From NCBI RefSeq assembly GCF_001038625.1, contig NZ_CP011803.1:2666001-2730000 (forward strand): a DNA stretch of 64,000 nucleotides. Direction: 5' to 3'. The notes beneath the pieces are model-generated. The model was not told the DNA's origin. It saw nothing but the letters and a program-made list of their open reading frames with translations, and did no database searches. Positions 27,426 through 35,535 of this stretch are shown here, piece by piece. The position numbers were made by a program, and so were the translations under genes. Numbering within the stretch: position 1 is the first letter of the stretch; each line of letters opens with the position of its first letter. The stretch is from Clostridium carboxidivorans P7. GTDB taxonomy: Bacteria > Bacillota > Clostridia > Clostridiales > Clostridiaceae.

Positions 27426-28184
27426 TTATTTTTCCCCAGCAACCATAAACATAGGCATAGAACCATAATTAGTTTTTTCAACTTCATCCCATACTCTATT
27501 TCCTATTTCCACATCTACCATTACCTTTTTAAATCCAATATTAAGTAGTTCTTTCACATCCCATTCTGGCCTGTGTATTTTGCTTAGAGGCAGCTTCCTT
27601 GCTATATCCTCCATTATATTTGAATTAGGACAAATGTATTGATCCTCATAACCTTTTTTTACAGTATTTATTCTATCCTGTTCATATCCTTTTCTTTTTT
27701 CATCATCGTATAAGTATAAGTACCAATTAGCATCAAAATTTAGTAATCTGCCGCCTTTATTCAATACTCTATACCAATCTCTATATGCTTCATCAGGTTT
27801 TTCAAGATCCCAGGTAAGATTACGAGTAATTATTAAATCAAAGGTGTTATCTTCAAATTCTAAATTATGTGCATCCATTCTTTTGAAGTCAATACTATCT
27901 GCATACATTCCAGCATTATTTTTAGCTTTTTCAAGCATAGCATCTGTATAATCCACAGCAGTAACCTTATATCCGCAGCTGGCCATTATTATAGAAAAAA
28001 ATCCGGGGCCTGCACCTATATCCAATACCTTTAATTTTCTTCCAGACACTTTTGGCGCATACTCATTTATTAAGTCTATCCACGCTTCTCTTTTGAAACT
28101 GTTCAGTTCTTGCAAATTTATTTTACAATAACCATCTGATCTCTTACTCCAATATTTTTCTACTTTTTCTAAAACTACTTCCAT
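27426..28184 (-). CDS. Class I SAM-dependent methyltransferase, first gene of second ABC operon
   Basis: 252 residues. Motif I VLDIGAGPGFFSIIMASCG (about residue 50), motif II VTAVDYTDAM, motif III MDAHNLEF, motif IV FDLIITRNLTWDLEKPDEA and RVLNKGGRLLNFDANWY. The TRNLTW...NFDANWY region corresponds to NRHLLW...IIDGDWF in the first operon's methyltransferase, so these form a sub-family tied to family-5 importers. It directly follows sigma-54 promoter E with a ~36-base leader holding GGAGG. It is therefore the first product of the induced transcript. Confidence 0.88.
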   Translation of the reverse strand: MEVVLEKVEKYWSKRSDGYCKINLQELNSFKREAWIDLINEYAPKVSGRKLKVLDIGAGPGFFSIIMASCGYKVTAVDYTDAMLEKAKNNAGMYADSIDFKRMDAHNLEFEDNTFDLIITRNLTWDLEKPDEAYRDWYRVLNKGGRLLNFDANWYLYLYDDEKRKGYEQDRINTVKKGYEDQYICPNSNIMEDIARKLPLSKIHRPEWDVKELLNIGFKKVMVDVEIGNRVWDEVEKTNYGSMPMFMVAGEK

Positions 28185-28229
28185 TTGATTAATCCTCCAT
28201 TCCTATACTTGAATACCATGTATTAAAAC

Positions 28230-28247
28230 AAGCAATTTTCATACCAC
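28230..28247 (-). promoter_or_regulatory. Sigma-54 promoter E for the second methyltransferase-ABC operon
   Basis: Minus strand GTGGTATGAAAATTGCTT: GG (28244-28245) and GC (28232-28233) are twelve bases apart. Predicted start about 28220. Confidence 0.75.
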
Positions 28248-28308
28248 GTGTAAAACGTTTAAATTAGGTTATATTTTTGTTATTTTGTACCATAATGATA
28301 ATTTTTTG

Positions 28309-28350
28309 GTTTCAAAATGATAATATACAGTTTTTTTATCGTTTTGAGAC
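28309..28350. promoter_or_regulatory. Paired activator site (UAS) for promoter E
   Basis: GTTTCAAAATGATAA followed 12 bases later by TTATCGTTTTGAGAC, an inverted copy with two changes. About 90-130 bases upstream of the predicted start. The first arm is identical to the arm of the promoter A site 15.6 kb away. Confidence 0.75.
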
Positions 28351-28406
28351 ATATTTTTTAACCAAGCTTGCCATTTTTTGAGATACTGTTGAACACAATT
28401 ATAAAA

Positions 28407-28491
28407 GAGCTGTCGCATATCAGAATAAATGCTGCAATATACTGTTGTTTAAAATAATATATTGTATGCAAATTTCTTAATACGGCAGCCC
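28407..28491. repeat. Palindromic MITE-like element, copy 1
   Basis: An ~85-base imperfect palindrome with ends GAGCTGTCGCAT and ATACGGCAGCCC. The second copy at 35454-35518 has the same ends and the internal TTAAATTTCTTA/AGAATAAAT blocks. It may be a miniature transposable element or an extragenic palindrome family. Confidence 0.55.
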
Positions 28492-28502
28492 ATTTATATT
28501 TA

Positions 28503-28718
28503 CTAAAGATACCTAATAATTATGGTTGTTATATCCTTAAACCGTTTAATGGCACATGGTATATTATCTAAAACAGCTGGAAATGCAGGCAGCAATACAT
28601 TAAAGAAATGATAAATCATATTTTGATTTTCTACTTTTAGGATAGCCTTACTATGAAGTTCTTGTAGTGTTTGTAATTTGCTAAATTTAGATGGTTCACA
28701 CATCACATAAATTTTCAC
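28503..28718 (-). CDS. Small hypothetical protein
   Basis: 71 residues, not recognised. GTG start with AGGAGG nine bases upstream, so translation is credible. It begins MKIYVMCEPSKFSKL and has a mildly hydrophobic middle (VLLPAFPAVLDNIP). It ends beside the palindromic element at 28407-28491, which may have truncated it. Function unknown. Confidence 0.5.
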   Translation of the reverse strand: MKIYVMCEPSKFSKLQTLQELHSKAILKVENQNMIYHFFNVLLPAFPAVLDNIPCAIKRFKDITTIIIRYL

Positions 28719-28852
28719 AAAAATACCTCCTAATTTCTAAATTGATCTACTTATAGATTCTATGTTTAAAATCTATCTATATTCATTAATAATGAATAAT
28801 ATATGATTTAGTACAATATATTACTATGTAAATAATTTTTTAAGAGGCTCTT

Positions 28853-29779
28853 ATGTCTAGTTATACATTTATCAATATAAAAAAACTAAAATTAAGACCT
28901 TTATTAAATAAAACCAACAAATTAAAGAATAAAAGAGTTTATGATGGTATTTTTTATAAATTAGAAAATAAGGAAAGGTATTTTTATATTGGTGGCTCAA
29001 TACATCTTGGAACTAATAAAAAGGTATGTTTTAATAATGCAGTTGAAGAAGCTTATATGAATAGTACAAAGCTTGCTGTAGAATTGGATATCACTAAATT
29101 TAAAAATAAAATAGATTACTTTAAATGTTTAGCCAACACCCCTACTGTGAAAATTCATATAAATAATGAAAACTTTGAGCCTGATTTCTTACAAGGTGAA
29201 AATAGCTTTAAATATAAAAAACTATGCAAAGAATTAGATTTAGATTTTGAAAAATGCTCTAAATATCCACCTAAAACTTTTTATTCTATACTACATCAAA
29301 GACTTATGAAAAAGTATGGATATAAATCTACTTATGGAATAGATCTTATGTTTATTAATAGAGCAAAACATGATAAAAAAGAAGTAGTTTCACTGGAAAC
29401 TACTTGCACTCAAGTCAATGCACTAATAGCAGCTGCAAATATGTCCCCAGAATGCTTAGGTAATAGCAGCATAAAAAATTTAAAAGACTTGGAAACTTCA
29501 ATGAAGCTATTATCAAAAATGCATAATGCAGTTTTTGAAGGTGATGCTTTAACTCTTGTAAATGATATATTCACATATAAACCATTAAATGAATCAGATA
29601 AAAACAATCTTAATACACTACTTTTTGAAAGAAATGAAAATATGGCAAATAAAATAGAAAACCTTATAAAATTACAGGAGATTTACTTTGTAATAGTTGG
29701 AGCCTCCCATGTAATCGGCAAAGGTGGATTATTAAAATTATTTAAAGATAAGGGGTATAAAATCTCTAGATTAAAATAA
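28853..29779 (+). CDS. TraB/GumN-family protein
   Basis: 308 residues. The family signature GGSIHLG (about residue 47) and the C-terminal VIVGASHVIGKGGLLKLFKDKG are present, together with the conserved glutamate in LAVELD. TraB/GumN (TIKI-like) proteins are a possible metalloprotease clan. Unlike many relatives it has no signal peptide or lipobox, so it looks cytoplasmic. A GAGG site precedes the ATG. Followed by a weak hairpin (29779-29799). Confidence 0.85.
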   Translation: MSSYTFINIKKLKLRPLLNKTNKLKNKRVYDGIFYKLENKERYFYIGGSIHLGTNKKVCFNNAVEEAYMNSTKLAVELDITKFKNKIDYFKCLANTPTVKIHINNENFEPDFLQGENSFKYKKLCKELDLDFEKCSKYPPKTFYSILHQRLMKKYGYKSTYGIDLMFINRAKHDKKEVVSLETTCTQVNALIAAANMSPECLGNSSIKNLKDLETSMKLLSKMHNAVFEGDALTLVNDIFTYKPLNESDKNNLNTLLFERNENMANKIENLIKLQEIYFVIVGASHVIGKGGLLKLFKDKGYKISRLK

Positions 29780-29851
29780 GAGTAGGCTAAACCTACTCTA
29801 CAACTAAGTCTTTTGTATTTAATGAATTTAAGGATTGCTTGAACTTATTAT

Positions 29852-31279
29852 TTAATTATCATTAAACCAAATATCATTTAATAACTTAATTACAGGCTCT
29901 ATATCTTCTATAGGTATTCCCTTATATGAAATCAACACTCTAACCTTTCCATTTCCATCATAATTATTTTTATCTATATAGTACTTAGAAATTGGTGTAA
30001 TCTTTATGCCAGCATTCTTTGTAATGTTAACAATTTCTTCTTCTCCGCGGCTTGTTTCAAGCTCTAAAATAGCTCTCATACCAGTATTACTACTTATTAA
30101 ATTGACCTTACCACCCATAAAAGTATGGATTGCCTTAGTAATAACCTTATATTTTTTTTCATAATGTCTTCTCGCTTTTCTAATATGACTCTGCAAATAG
30201 CCCTTATTCATAAAACGTGCTAATGCAATTTGCTCCAGCTTGGAAGTTGTTTGTCCATTCATTTTGTATTTATCCAAATATAAATCTAACAGCCAATTTG
30301 GTAGTACCATGAAACTTATGCGAATACTTGGAATAAAAATTTTAGAAAATGTACCTAAATATATTACTCTATCAAAATTATCTAAACTTTTTAATGCAGG
30401 AATGGGTTTATTGGAAAATCTCATTTCGCTGTCATAGTCATCTTCTATAATAATTCCATCATTGTTTTGAGCCCAATTTAAAAGTTGAAGTCTATTTTTA
30501 ACAGACATGATTACACCTTTGGGAAACTGATGAGATGGAGTTACAAATGTAATTTTACATCTACTATTTTCAAGTTTCCTTACATCTAATCCATTCGCAT
30601 TCACATCAATAGGTTCAATATTAAATTGATTTCTTTCAAAAACATATCGTATATAGCTGCTTCCTGGTTCCTCCATACCGATACTATCAAAATTTCCCCT
30701 AAGAATTTGGCAAATCAAATTTAAACAATACTGTGTGCCTGCACCTACTACAATTTGATTAGGCTTACACTGAACACCCCTATTTTCATATACATATTTT
30801 GCAATTTCAAAGCGTAGTTCATACTCTCCTTGTGAATCACCATAGCTTAGAAGACTTTCAAATTCATCATTTATAACTGAATTAATTATATTTTTCCACG
30901 TTTTTATTGTATAGCAATCTTTATCCATATATTGTGGTGCTAAATCATATTTTAATTTTTTTATATTCTCAGTATCTTCATTCTTAAAATTTAAAGAATT
31001 AGAAATATGTGATGCCTTTAATAAATCAGAATCTATATTTTCAACTATATAACCAACTTTAGGAATTCTTTTGATATATCCTTCAGCATAAAGTTGATCA
31101 TATGCAGCTTCAATGGTATTTTTACTCAATTGAAGATTCTTTGATAAATTCCTTAGTGATGGTAATTTTTCATCACCTTTAATATTTCCATAGATAATTT
31201 CTTTCTTTATACATTCATATAGTTGATAATATATTGGCTTATTTATTGTATTATCCAAAAGTGGAGTAAATGAAAACAT
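29852..31279 (-). CDS. MocR/PdxR-type GntR regulator with aminotransferase domain
   Basis: About 475 residues. N-terminal GntR winged helix (KLPSLRNLSKNLQLSKNTIE, then YIKRIPKVGY) is fused to a fold-I PLP aminotransferase-like domain with PLP-lysine region YLGTFSKIFIPSIRI and Asp in IIEDDYDSEMRF. Such regulators control vitamin B6, GABA or amino-acid metabolism and are often divergent from their target. Here the divergent neighbour is the DUF1847 gene. The ATG at 31277-31279 fits the AAGGAG spacing; the ATG three codons upstream is too close. Confidence 0.9.
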   Translation of the reverse strand: MFSFTPLLDNTINKPIYYQLYECIKKEIIYGNIKGDEKLPSLRNLSKNLQLSKNTIEAAYDQLYAEGYIKRIPKVGYIVENIDSDLLKASHISNSLNFKNEDTENIKKLKYDLAPQYMDKDCYTIKTWKNIINSVINDEFESLLSYGDSQGEYELRFEIAKYVYENRGVQCKPNQIVVGAGTQYCLNLICQILRGNFDSIGMEEPGSSYIRYVFERNQFNIEPIDVNANGLDVRKLENSRCKITFVTPSHQFPKGVIMSVKNRLQLLNWAQNNDGIIIEDDYDSEMRFSNKPIPALKSLDNFDRVIYLGTFSKIFIPSIRISFMVLPNWLLDLYLDKYKMNGQTTSKLEQIALARFMNKGYLQSHIRKARRHYEKKYKVITKAIHTFMGGKVNLISSNTGMRAILELETSRGEEEIVNITKNAGIKITPISKYYIDKNNYDGNGKVRVLISYKGIPIEDIEPVIKLLNDIWFNDN

Positions 31280-31425
31280 TAATTCCATCTCCTTCTGTAC
31301 CCCTCAATTAGTAAAATCTGTCCCTTTTAAATATGACAAATTACTATTATATTATAGATGCCACCACATTTTATAACAATTACTATTTTTTAAAGAATAA
31401 AATCAAAATAAAGGAGAAGATTATT

Positions 31426-32031
31426 ATGTATAATTGTGCCCTATGTTCTGTACATGCCTGCAGTAGTGGTACTTTAAGTGCTGCGCCTAAAAATTGTCCA
31501 TGTATAAGTAAAGAAATGAATGCTATAAAAACATTATATAAGGATGAAGAAAACTATAAAATTGCTCAAGCTTCAGCATTAATTGTAAGTGAAAGTTATG
31601 GTGAGAAGACAAGATTAGAAGAGACTATTGCTTTTGCAAAAAAATGCAATTATAAAAAAATAGGATTAGCCTTTTGTATTGGATTAGCAAGTGAAAGCAA
31701 AATAGTAAGTAAAATACTTTCTTATAATGGCTTTGAAGTAAGTTCTGTTATTTGTAAAAACGGCCATATTTCTAGGGAGTTAATTGATATAAATAATACA
31801 AAAGTAGCTATGTGTAATCCAATTGGCCAGGCAGTATTTTTAAATGAAACAAAAACAGACCTTAATATTATTTTAGGTCTGTGTGTTGGACATGATTCTT
31901 TATTCATAAAATATTCAGAAGCACCAGCAACAGTTTTTGCAGTAAAAGATAGAGTTTTATGCCATAATCCTTTAGCTGTAGTTTATCAAGCTGAAGCCTA
32001 TTATAAAGATAAATTGTTCCCACAAAAATAG
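31426..32031 (+). CDS. DUF1847 metal-binding family protein
   Basis: 201 residues, Cys-rich: CALCSVHACSSG at the N-terminus, CPC (about residue 24), and further Cys in AFCIGLASE and LGLCVGHDS. This matches DUF1847 proteins of anaerobes, thought to bind metal. The ATG at 31426 is preferred because AAGGAG precedes it. It is divergent from the PdxR-like regulator with about 150 bases between starts, a typical regulator-target arrangement. Confidence 0.82.
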   Translation: MYNCALCSVHACSSGTLSAAPKNCPCISKEMNAIKTLYKDEENYKIAQASALIVSESYGEKTRLEETIAFAKKCNYKKIGLAFCIGLASESKIVSKILSYNGFEVSSVICKNGHISRELIDINNTKVAMCNPIGQAVFLNETKTDLNIILGLCVGHDSLFIKYSEAPATVFAVKDRVLCHNPLAVVYQAEAYYKDKLFPQK

Positions 32032-32061
32032 ATATATGTTATTAAAACATAGTCTAAAGTT

Positions 32062-33015
32062 TTAATAATTTTCCTTAATATACGCAGCAGCTTTTCCTAT
32101 ATCTACAACATTTGAACATTCCGCTTTTTTTAATGTAAATGGGTCTGTAAAGGTAGTTTTATAGACTGTCTTTTTCAAAATTTGTCTATATTCATCTGGT
32201 GTAAGTTTATTGTTTATACTTTTTAATATAGCTATAAAGCCTGCTGTAACCGGTGAAGTAGAGGAAACTAAGTAATATGGAATATCATCACCGTTAGAAA
32301 TATTGCTCTTTAATTTTTTGTACTTTTCATATGTTTCTGTTCTCAAAGTATTATAGTCATACTGTAAAATACTAAAATCCGGTTCTCTATTTCCTTTTTC
32401 CATATGCTTAAGGTCAACCATTTGCCCAGGCCAGATATTATTAGGATTATCATAATGAATAAAAGTAGTTATAATATTATTTTTTACTGCCTTATTTACA
32501 GCCTCATCAAACCTTTTACGATTTTTATCTGATATAGGCCTTTGAGAATAGGTTAAAATGTCAATGTGATTTTTTATTGCCCAATCTATTGCATTTATCA
32601 TAGCAGTAACTCTTTTATCTTCATCTATGCTAGCTGCAGTATTTAACGCATATACTTCACATTCTGGAGCAATTTCTTTTAAAGTATCAGCCATCCAATA
32701 GCCGTGTTCATTGGATTTGTTTAAAGCATCAGGCTTATTTAGGAAATCAACACCACCACTGTACAAATCTTTGTGAGATTCATACCCAAAACAATGATCT
32801 AAAATTCCTACCTTAATCCCTTTTCCTTTACTTATACTTTGAGCTTGTTTTACATTGTGTATTGTAAAATAAGTATCCCTTGAATTTGCATTTGCAAAAG
32901 CAATATTCCAGGTCTGATTGTTAAATTTTGATATTAAAAGTACATTATATGTTATAGAAACTATCATAACAAATATACTTATAGCTATTAAAACTTTTTT
33001 TAATTTACTTTTCAT
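32062..33015 (-). CDS. Membrane-anchored degenerate subtilisin-like (S8) protease
   Basis: 317 residues. The N-terminal hydrophobic segment (about residues 8-29) acts as signal or anchor. Catalytic triad positions read Asp in VGILDHCFG (normally DTG), His in NEHGYWMADTL (normally HGTxVAG), and Ser in SSTSPVTAGFIA (normally GTSMAxP). All three residues are kept though the surrounding motifs are altered, which suggests a specialised substrate or protein-binding role. Length is at the lower end for secreted subtilases and no prodomain is evident. Ribosome site GGGGGG. Confidence 0.78.
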   Translation of the reverse strand: MKSKLKKVLIAISIFVMIVSITYNVLLISKFNNQTWNIAFANANSRDTYFTIHNVKQAQSISKGKGIKVGILDHCFGYESHKDLYSGGVDFLNKPDALNKSNEHGYWMADTLKEIAPECEVYALNTAASIDEDKRVTAMINAIDWAIKNHIDILTYSQRPISDKNRKRFDEAVNKAVKNNIITTFIHYDNPNNIWPGQMVDLKHMEKGNREPDFSILQYDYNTLRTETYEKYKKLKSNISNGDDIPYYLVSSTSPVTAGFIAILKSINNKLTPDEYRQILKKTVYKTTFTDPFTLKKAECSNVVDIGKAAAYIKENY

Positions 33016-33115
33016 ATTTTAAGCCCCCCATTGTAAATAAAACTTTTCTTAACTAACATTTACAATTATGGGCCTAACTTCTTAAAAAAAGCTGATGGAA
33101 ATCTTAATAATTTCT

Positions 33116-33231
33116 TATTTTTTTAGCTTTACTTCCTTTGGAGTTGTATTGGTTTTTCTAATATGTGAAAATAGATATTGTAAAGATTAATTAATCTTGA
33201 AATTTAAGTAAATTATTAATACAACTAGAAA
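33116..33231 (+). repeat. Duplicated upstream region, copy 1
   Basis: About 115 bases upstream of the 85-residue membrane protein resemble 34453-34575 upstream of the secreted protein gene. Shared blocks include TTGTAAAGATT, TTAATCTTGAA, AAGTAAAT and ATTATTAATACA. This is probably a shared promoter/regulatory region. Confidence 0.6.
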
Positions 33232-33308
33232 TGCCTGAATAACTTAATTACATAAAATACAAATTAAATAATACTGCTTAAAAAACTATGTAAGAGGAGG
33301 ATGAAATA

Positions 33309-33566
33309 ATGAAGATTAAATATCCATTAGTAACAATAGCCACATTTATATTTGGAGTAATAACATTCATATTATGTATAGGTATACTATTTGGTTTTAT
33401 TAATCAAAAAATGCTGCCTTATACAATTGGGTGCTTGGGAATTCACATGTTTTTTAATGGTTTAAGGTTTTATAAAAAAGGTAAAAGAATTGAACCTATA
33501 TTGTTAGCTTTAGTTAGTATATTTTGCTTATTTGTTATGTTTAGCGCAAAATCATCATTCCACTAA
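33309..33566 (+). CDS. Small membrane protein
   Basis: 85 residues with two or three hydrophobic segments (residues ~8-30, 37-52 and 62-80) and a short basic loop YKKGKRIEP. A strong AGGAGGA site precedes the ATG. It resembles small clostridial/bacillary membrane proteins of unknown function (DUF3953-like, low certainty). Its upstream region is partly duplicated ahead of the secreted protein at 35008. Confidence 0.65.
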   Translation: MKIKYPLVTIATFIFGVITFILCIGILFGFINQKMLPYTIGCLGIHMFFNGLRFYKKGKRIEPILLALVSIFCLFVMFSAKSSFH

Positions 33567-33674
33567 ATAAAAAAGTTCAAGATAAGGGTTAATGTTAACT
33601 TTTATTTACTGGAGTGACAACAAGAATAGGTACAACCAATTAAAAGAAAAAATCACCAAATCAATCTAATTAAT

Positions 33675-34241
33675 TTATATCACCTCAAACTCTTCAATTG
33701 TAGGTAATTGAATTTGAGGTGATATTATAATCATATTTTCATTTTTTAGACACCAACCATTAGAAGGAATATCATAAACCACTTGTAAATAAAATTTATT
33801 AGTTTTAAATTTTGAATTCTTTATTTTACTAAGATTAATTAATTTATTGTAATAGTCTTCTACAAGACAATCAGAAAAGAAAGTAGTACACATTCTATAC
33901 CCAGTTCCCCAATACCAAGATCTAAATGATCTCTTTACACTTTTATATAATTCAACTCCAATAGAAGTATCTTTAAATAATTTATCAAATGAAAATTTGT
34001 TATTAGACCAATAATCTATATCATATTCATATAAATTATCAGAATTAAAAATCATTGACCATACTTGCCTTGCTTTAATTTGAAAGTCATTAATATTTAG
34101 TAAGCCCTCTTTATTCAATGGCAACCAAGGAAATTTATCAATAGTTTCGTCAGATTTATTATAATTTTCATATAAATTTTGAATGTAAATAACAAAATTT
34201 AAATTAATTGAAGCAGCATTGGCTAAATAGAAATCATCCAT
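33675..34241 (-). CDS. Hypothetical protein
   Basis: About 188 residues, unrecognised, rich in Tyr, Trp, Asn and Phe, no signal peptide or membrane segment. A motif-like RSFRSWYWGTGYRMC stretch sits at about residues 107-121. The ATG at 34239-34241 lies 9 bases after GAGGTG and is preferred to a GTG upstream. It stands alone between two plus-strand genes with duplicated leader regions. Confidence 0.55.
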   Translation of the reverse strand: MDDFYLANAASINLNFVIYIQNLYENYNKSDETIDKFPWLPLNKEGLLNINDFQIKARQVWSMIFNSDNLYEYDIDYWSNNKFSFDKLFKDTSIGVELYKSVKRSFRSWYWGTGYRMCTTFFSDCLVEDYYNKLINLSKIKNSKFKTNKFYLQVVYDIPSNGWCLKNENMIIISPQIQLPTIEEFEVI

Positions 34242-34452
34242 CAAACAATTCACCTCTTATCACATAATCTTTTTAACATGTCCTTGTCATTTTAACTTTT
34301 ATTTATAAATAATTTTGTTATCCCCAAAACTTGCTTAATCATAATAAGTAATCATATTATCATACAAAGTTAAAAACGTAAACAATTATGGTGCAAAAAG
34401 TAAGAAAAATGTCCTTAAAAGAACATTTATGTGCTAAAATTCTTTTTATACC

Positions 34453-34575
34453 ATTTTTTTACGTTTTCATTCCTTTAAGGTTGTATTTATTTTTTTAGCA
34501 TGTAAAATAGGCATTGTAAAGATTTCTTAATCTTGAATTCAAGTAAATGATTTTTACAATTATTAATACAGCTGT
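34453..34575 (+). repeat. Duplicated upstream region, copy 2
   Basis: Partner of 33116-33231. It lies in the ~770-base gap before the secreted protein gene at 35008. Nothing else in the gap was recognised, apart from a coding-like minus-strand fragment near 34880-34925 without a start. Confidence 0.6.
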
Positions 34576-35007
34576 ATTTTTTCTCTGAAATTTACATTTT
34601 CAAAACAAATAAAAGACCACATGATGTAATAACAAGAGAGCATAAAAATAAATTTGTAATTTACTCTATAAGAGGTAATGTATAATCTATATTCTAAGTA
34701 TAAACTTTTTTACACAAGCTATTAATGGTTAAATGTAAGACTTCTTATATCGTAGCTGTCTATTTCAGCCTACATCACTTGTTTTGTAATAAACTTAATC
34801 TTTGTTTATCATTGCAAAAAAACAGTCTTAGAAATTCTAAAGCTCTCTTGTCCTGATAATTAATAATTTTCACTATGCTTAGTGGCATCATAAGCAACGA
34901 TCTCACCATTATCCTTGTGAAGCTTGCAACTTCAATAAAGTAGTACCGTTAACATATTCATTAGGATTATGAATATCAATAAACAAATTATACGAGGAGG
35001 AATTATA

Positions 35008-35442
35008 ATGAACAAGAAAAAGAAAGCATTAATTTTATCATTAGCATTAGGTGTATTGACTATAGGTGCAACTGTAAGTGCTACTACACTAGTACGCTCT
35101 GAAAACGTAACGATTTATTTCAATTCACCTGATTCCAAATCTTCAGCTGTAGCTGGAACTGCTAAAACAGGTACAATGTCTACACAAAGTGGTACTTATT
35201 ACGAAAATCATTTTGCAACTGACGCTAGATATCTAGCTGGAACATTTTATGCCCAATTAGTAAGTGTAAAACCTTGGTATAAACCAAATGAAGTTAAAGA
35301 TACAAGCTACACAGTTGGAACTTTTGCTAACAAAGGATATAATTCAGGATATTTTGATGCAAATGAAACATTAAGAACTGATATGTGTGCATATGGATAT
35401 AATGGATATACAATGAACGAAGAGTGTCACATAGAAAGATAA
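35008..35442 (+). CDS. Small secreted protein, candidate bacteriocin-like peptide
   Basis: 144 residues. Signal peptide: basic MNKKKKALI, hydrophobic core, cleavage probably after TVSAT. The mature part is polar and aromatic (many Tyr, Thr, Asn), with two Cys near the end (MCAYGYNGY, EECHIER) that could form a disulfide. The ATG at 35008 has GAGGAGG eight bases upstream; the longer frame is not needed. The following genes encode an ABC system with a modified permease, an arrangement seen for secreted antimicrobial peptides with self-protection transporters. Bacteriocin activity is inference; no known family was recognised. Confidence 0.65.
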   Translation: MNKKKKALILSLALGVLTIGATVSATTLVRSENVTIYFNSPDSKSSAVAGTAKTGTMSTQSGTYYENHFATDARYLAGTFYAQLVSVKPWYKPNEVKDTSYTVGTFANKGYNSGYFDANETLRTDMCAYGYNGYTMNEECHIER

Positions 35443-35453
35443 TAAATTAAAAT

Positions 35454-35518
35454 GGGACTGTTGCATTAAGAATAAATATTATAATATATTATATTTAAAT
35501 TTCTTAGTGCGACACCCC
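35454..35518. repeat. Palindromic MITE-like element, copy 2
   Basis: About 65 bases with ends GGGACTGTTGCAT and GTGCGACACCCC, similar to 28407-28491. It lies between the secreted protein gene and the ABC permease and can fold as one long hairpin, so it may also attenuate transcription. Confidence 0.55.
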
Positions 35519-35535
35519 TTAGATAGGAGAAGTTT

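Noticed and set aside
34880..34930. Coding-like minus-strand stretch (KLHKDNGEIVAYDATK)
   Set aside because: Too short, no start codon or family match; could be chance or a tiny remnant.
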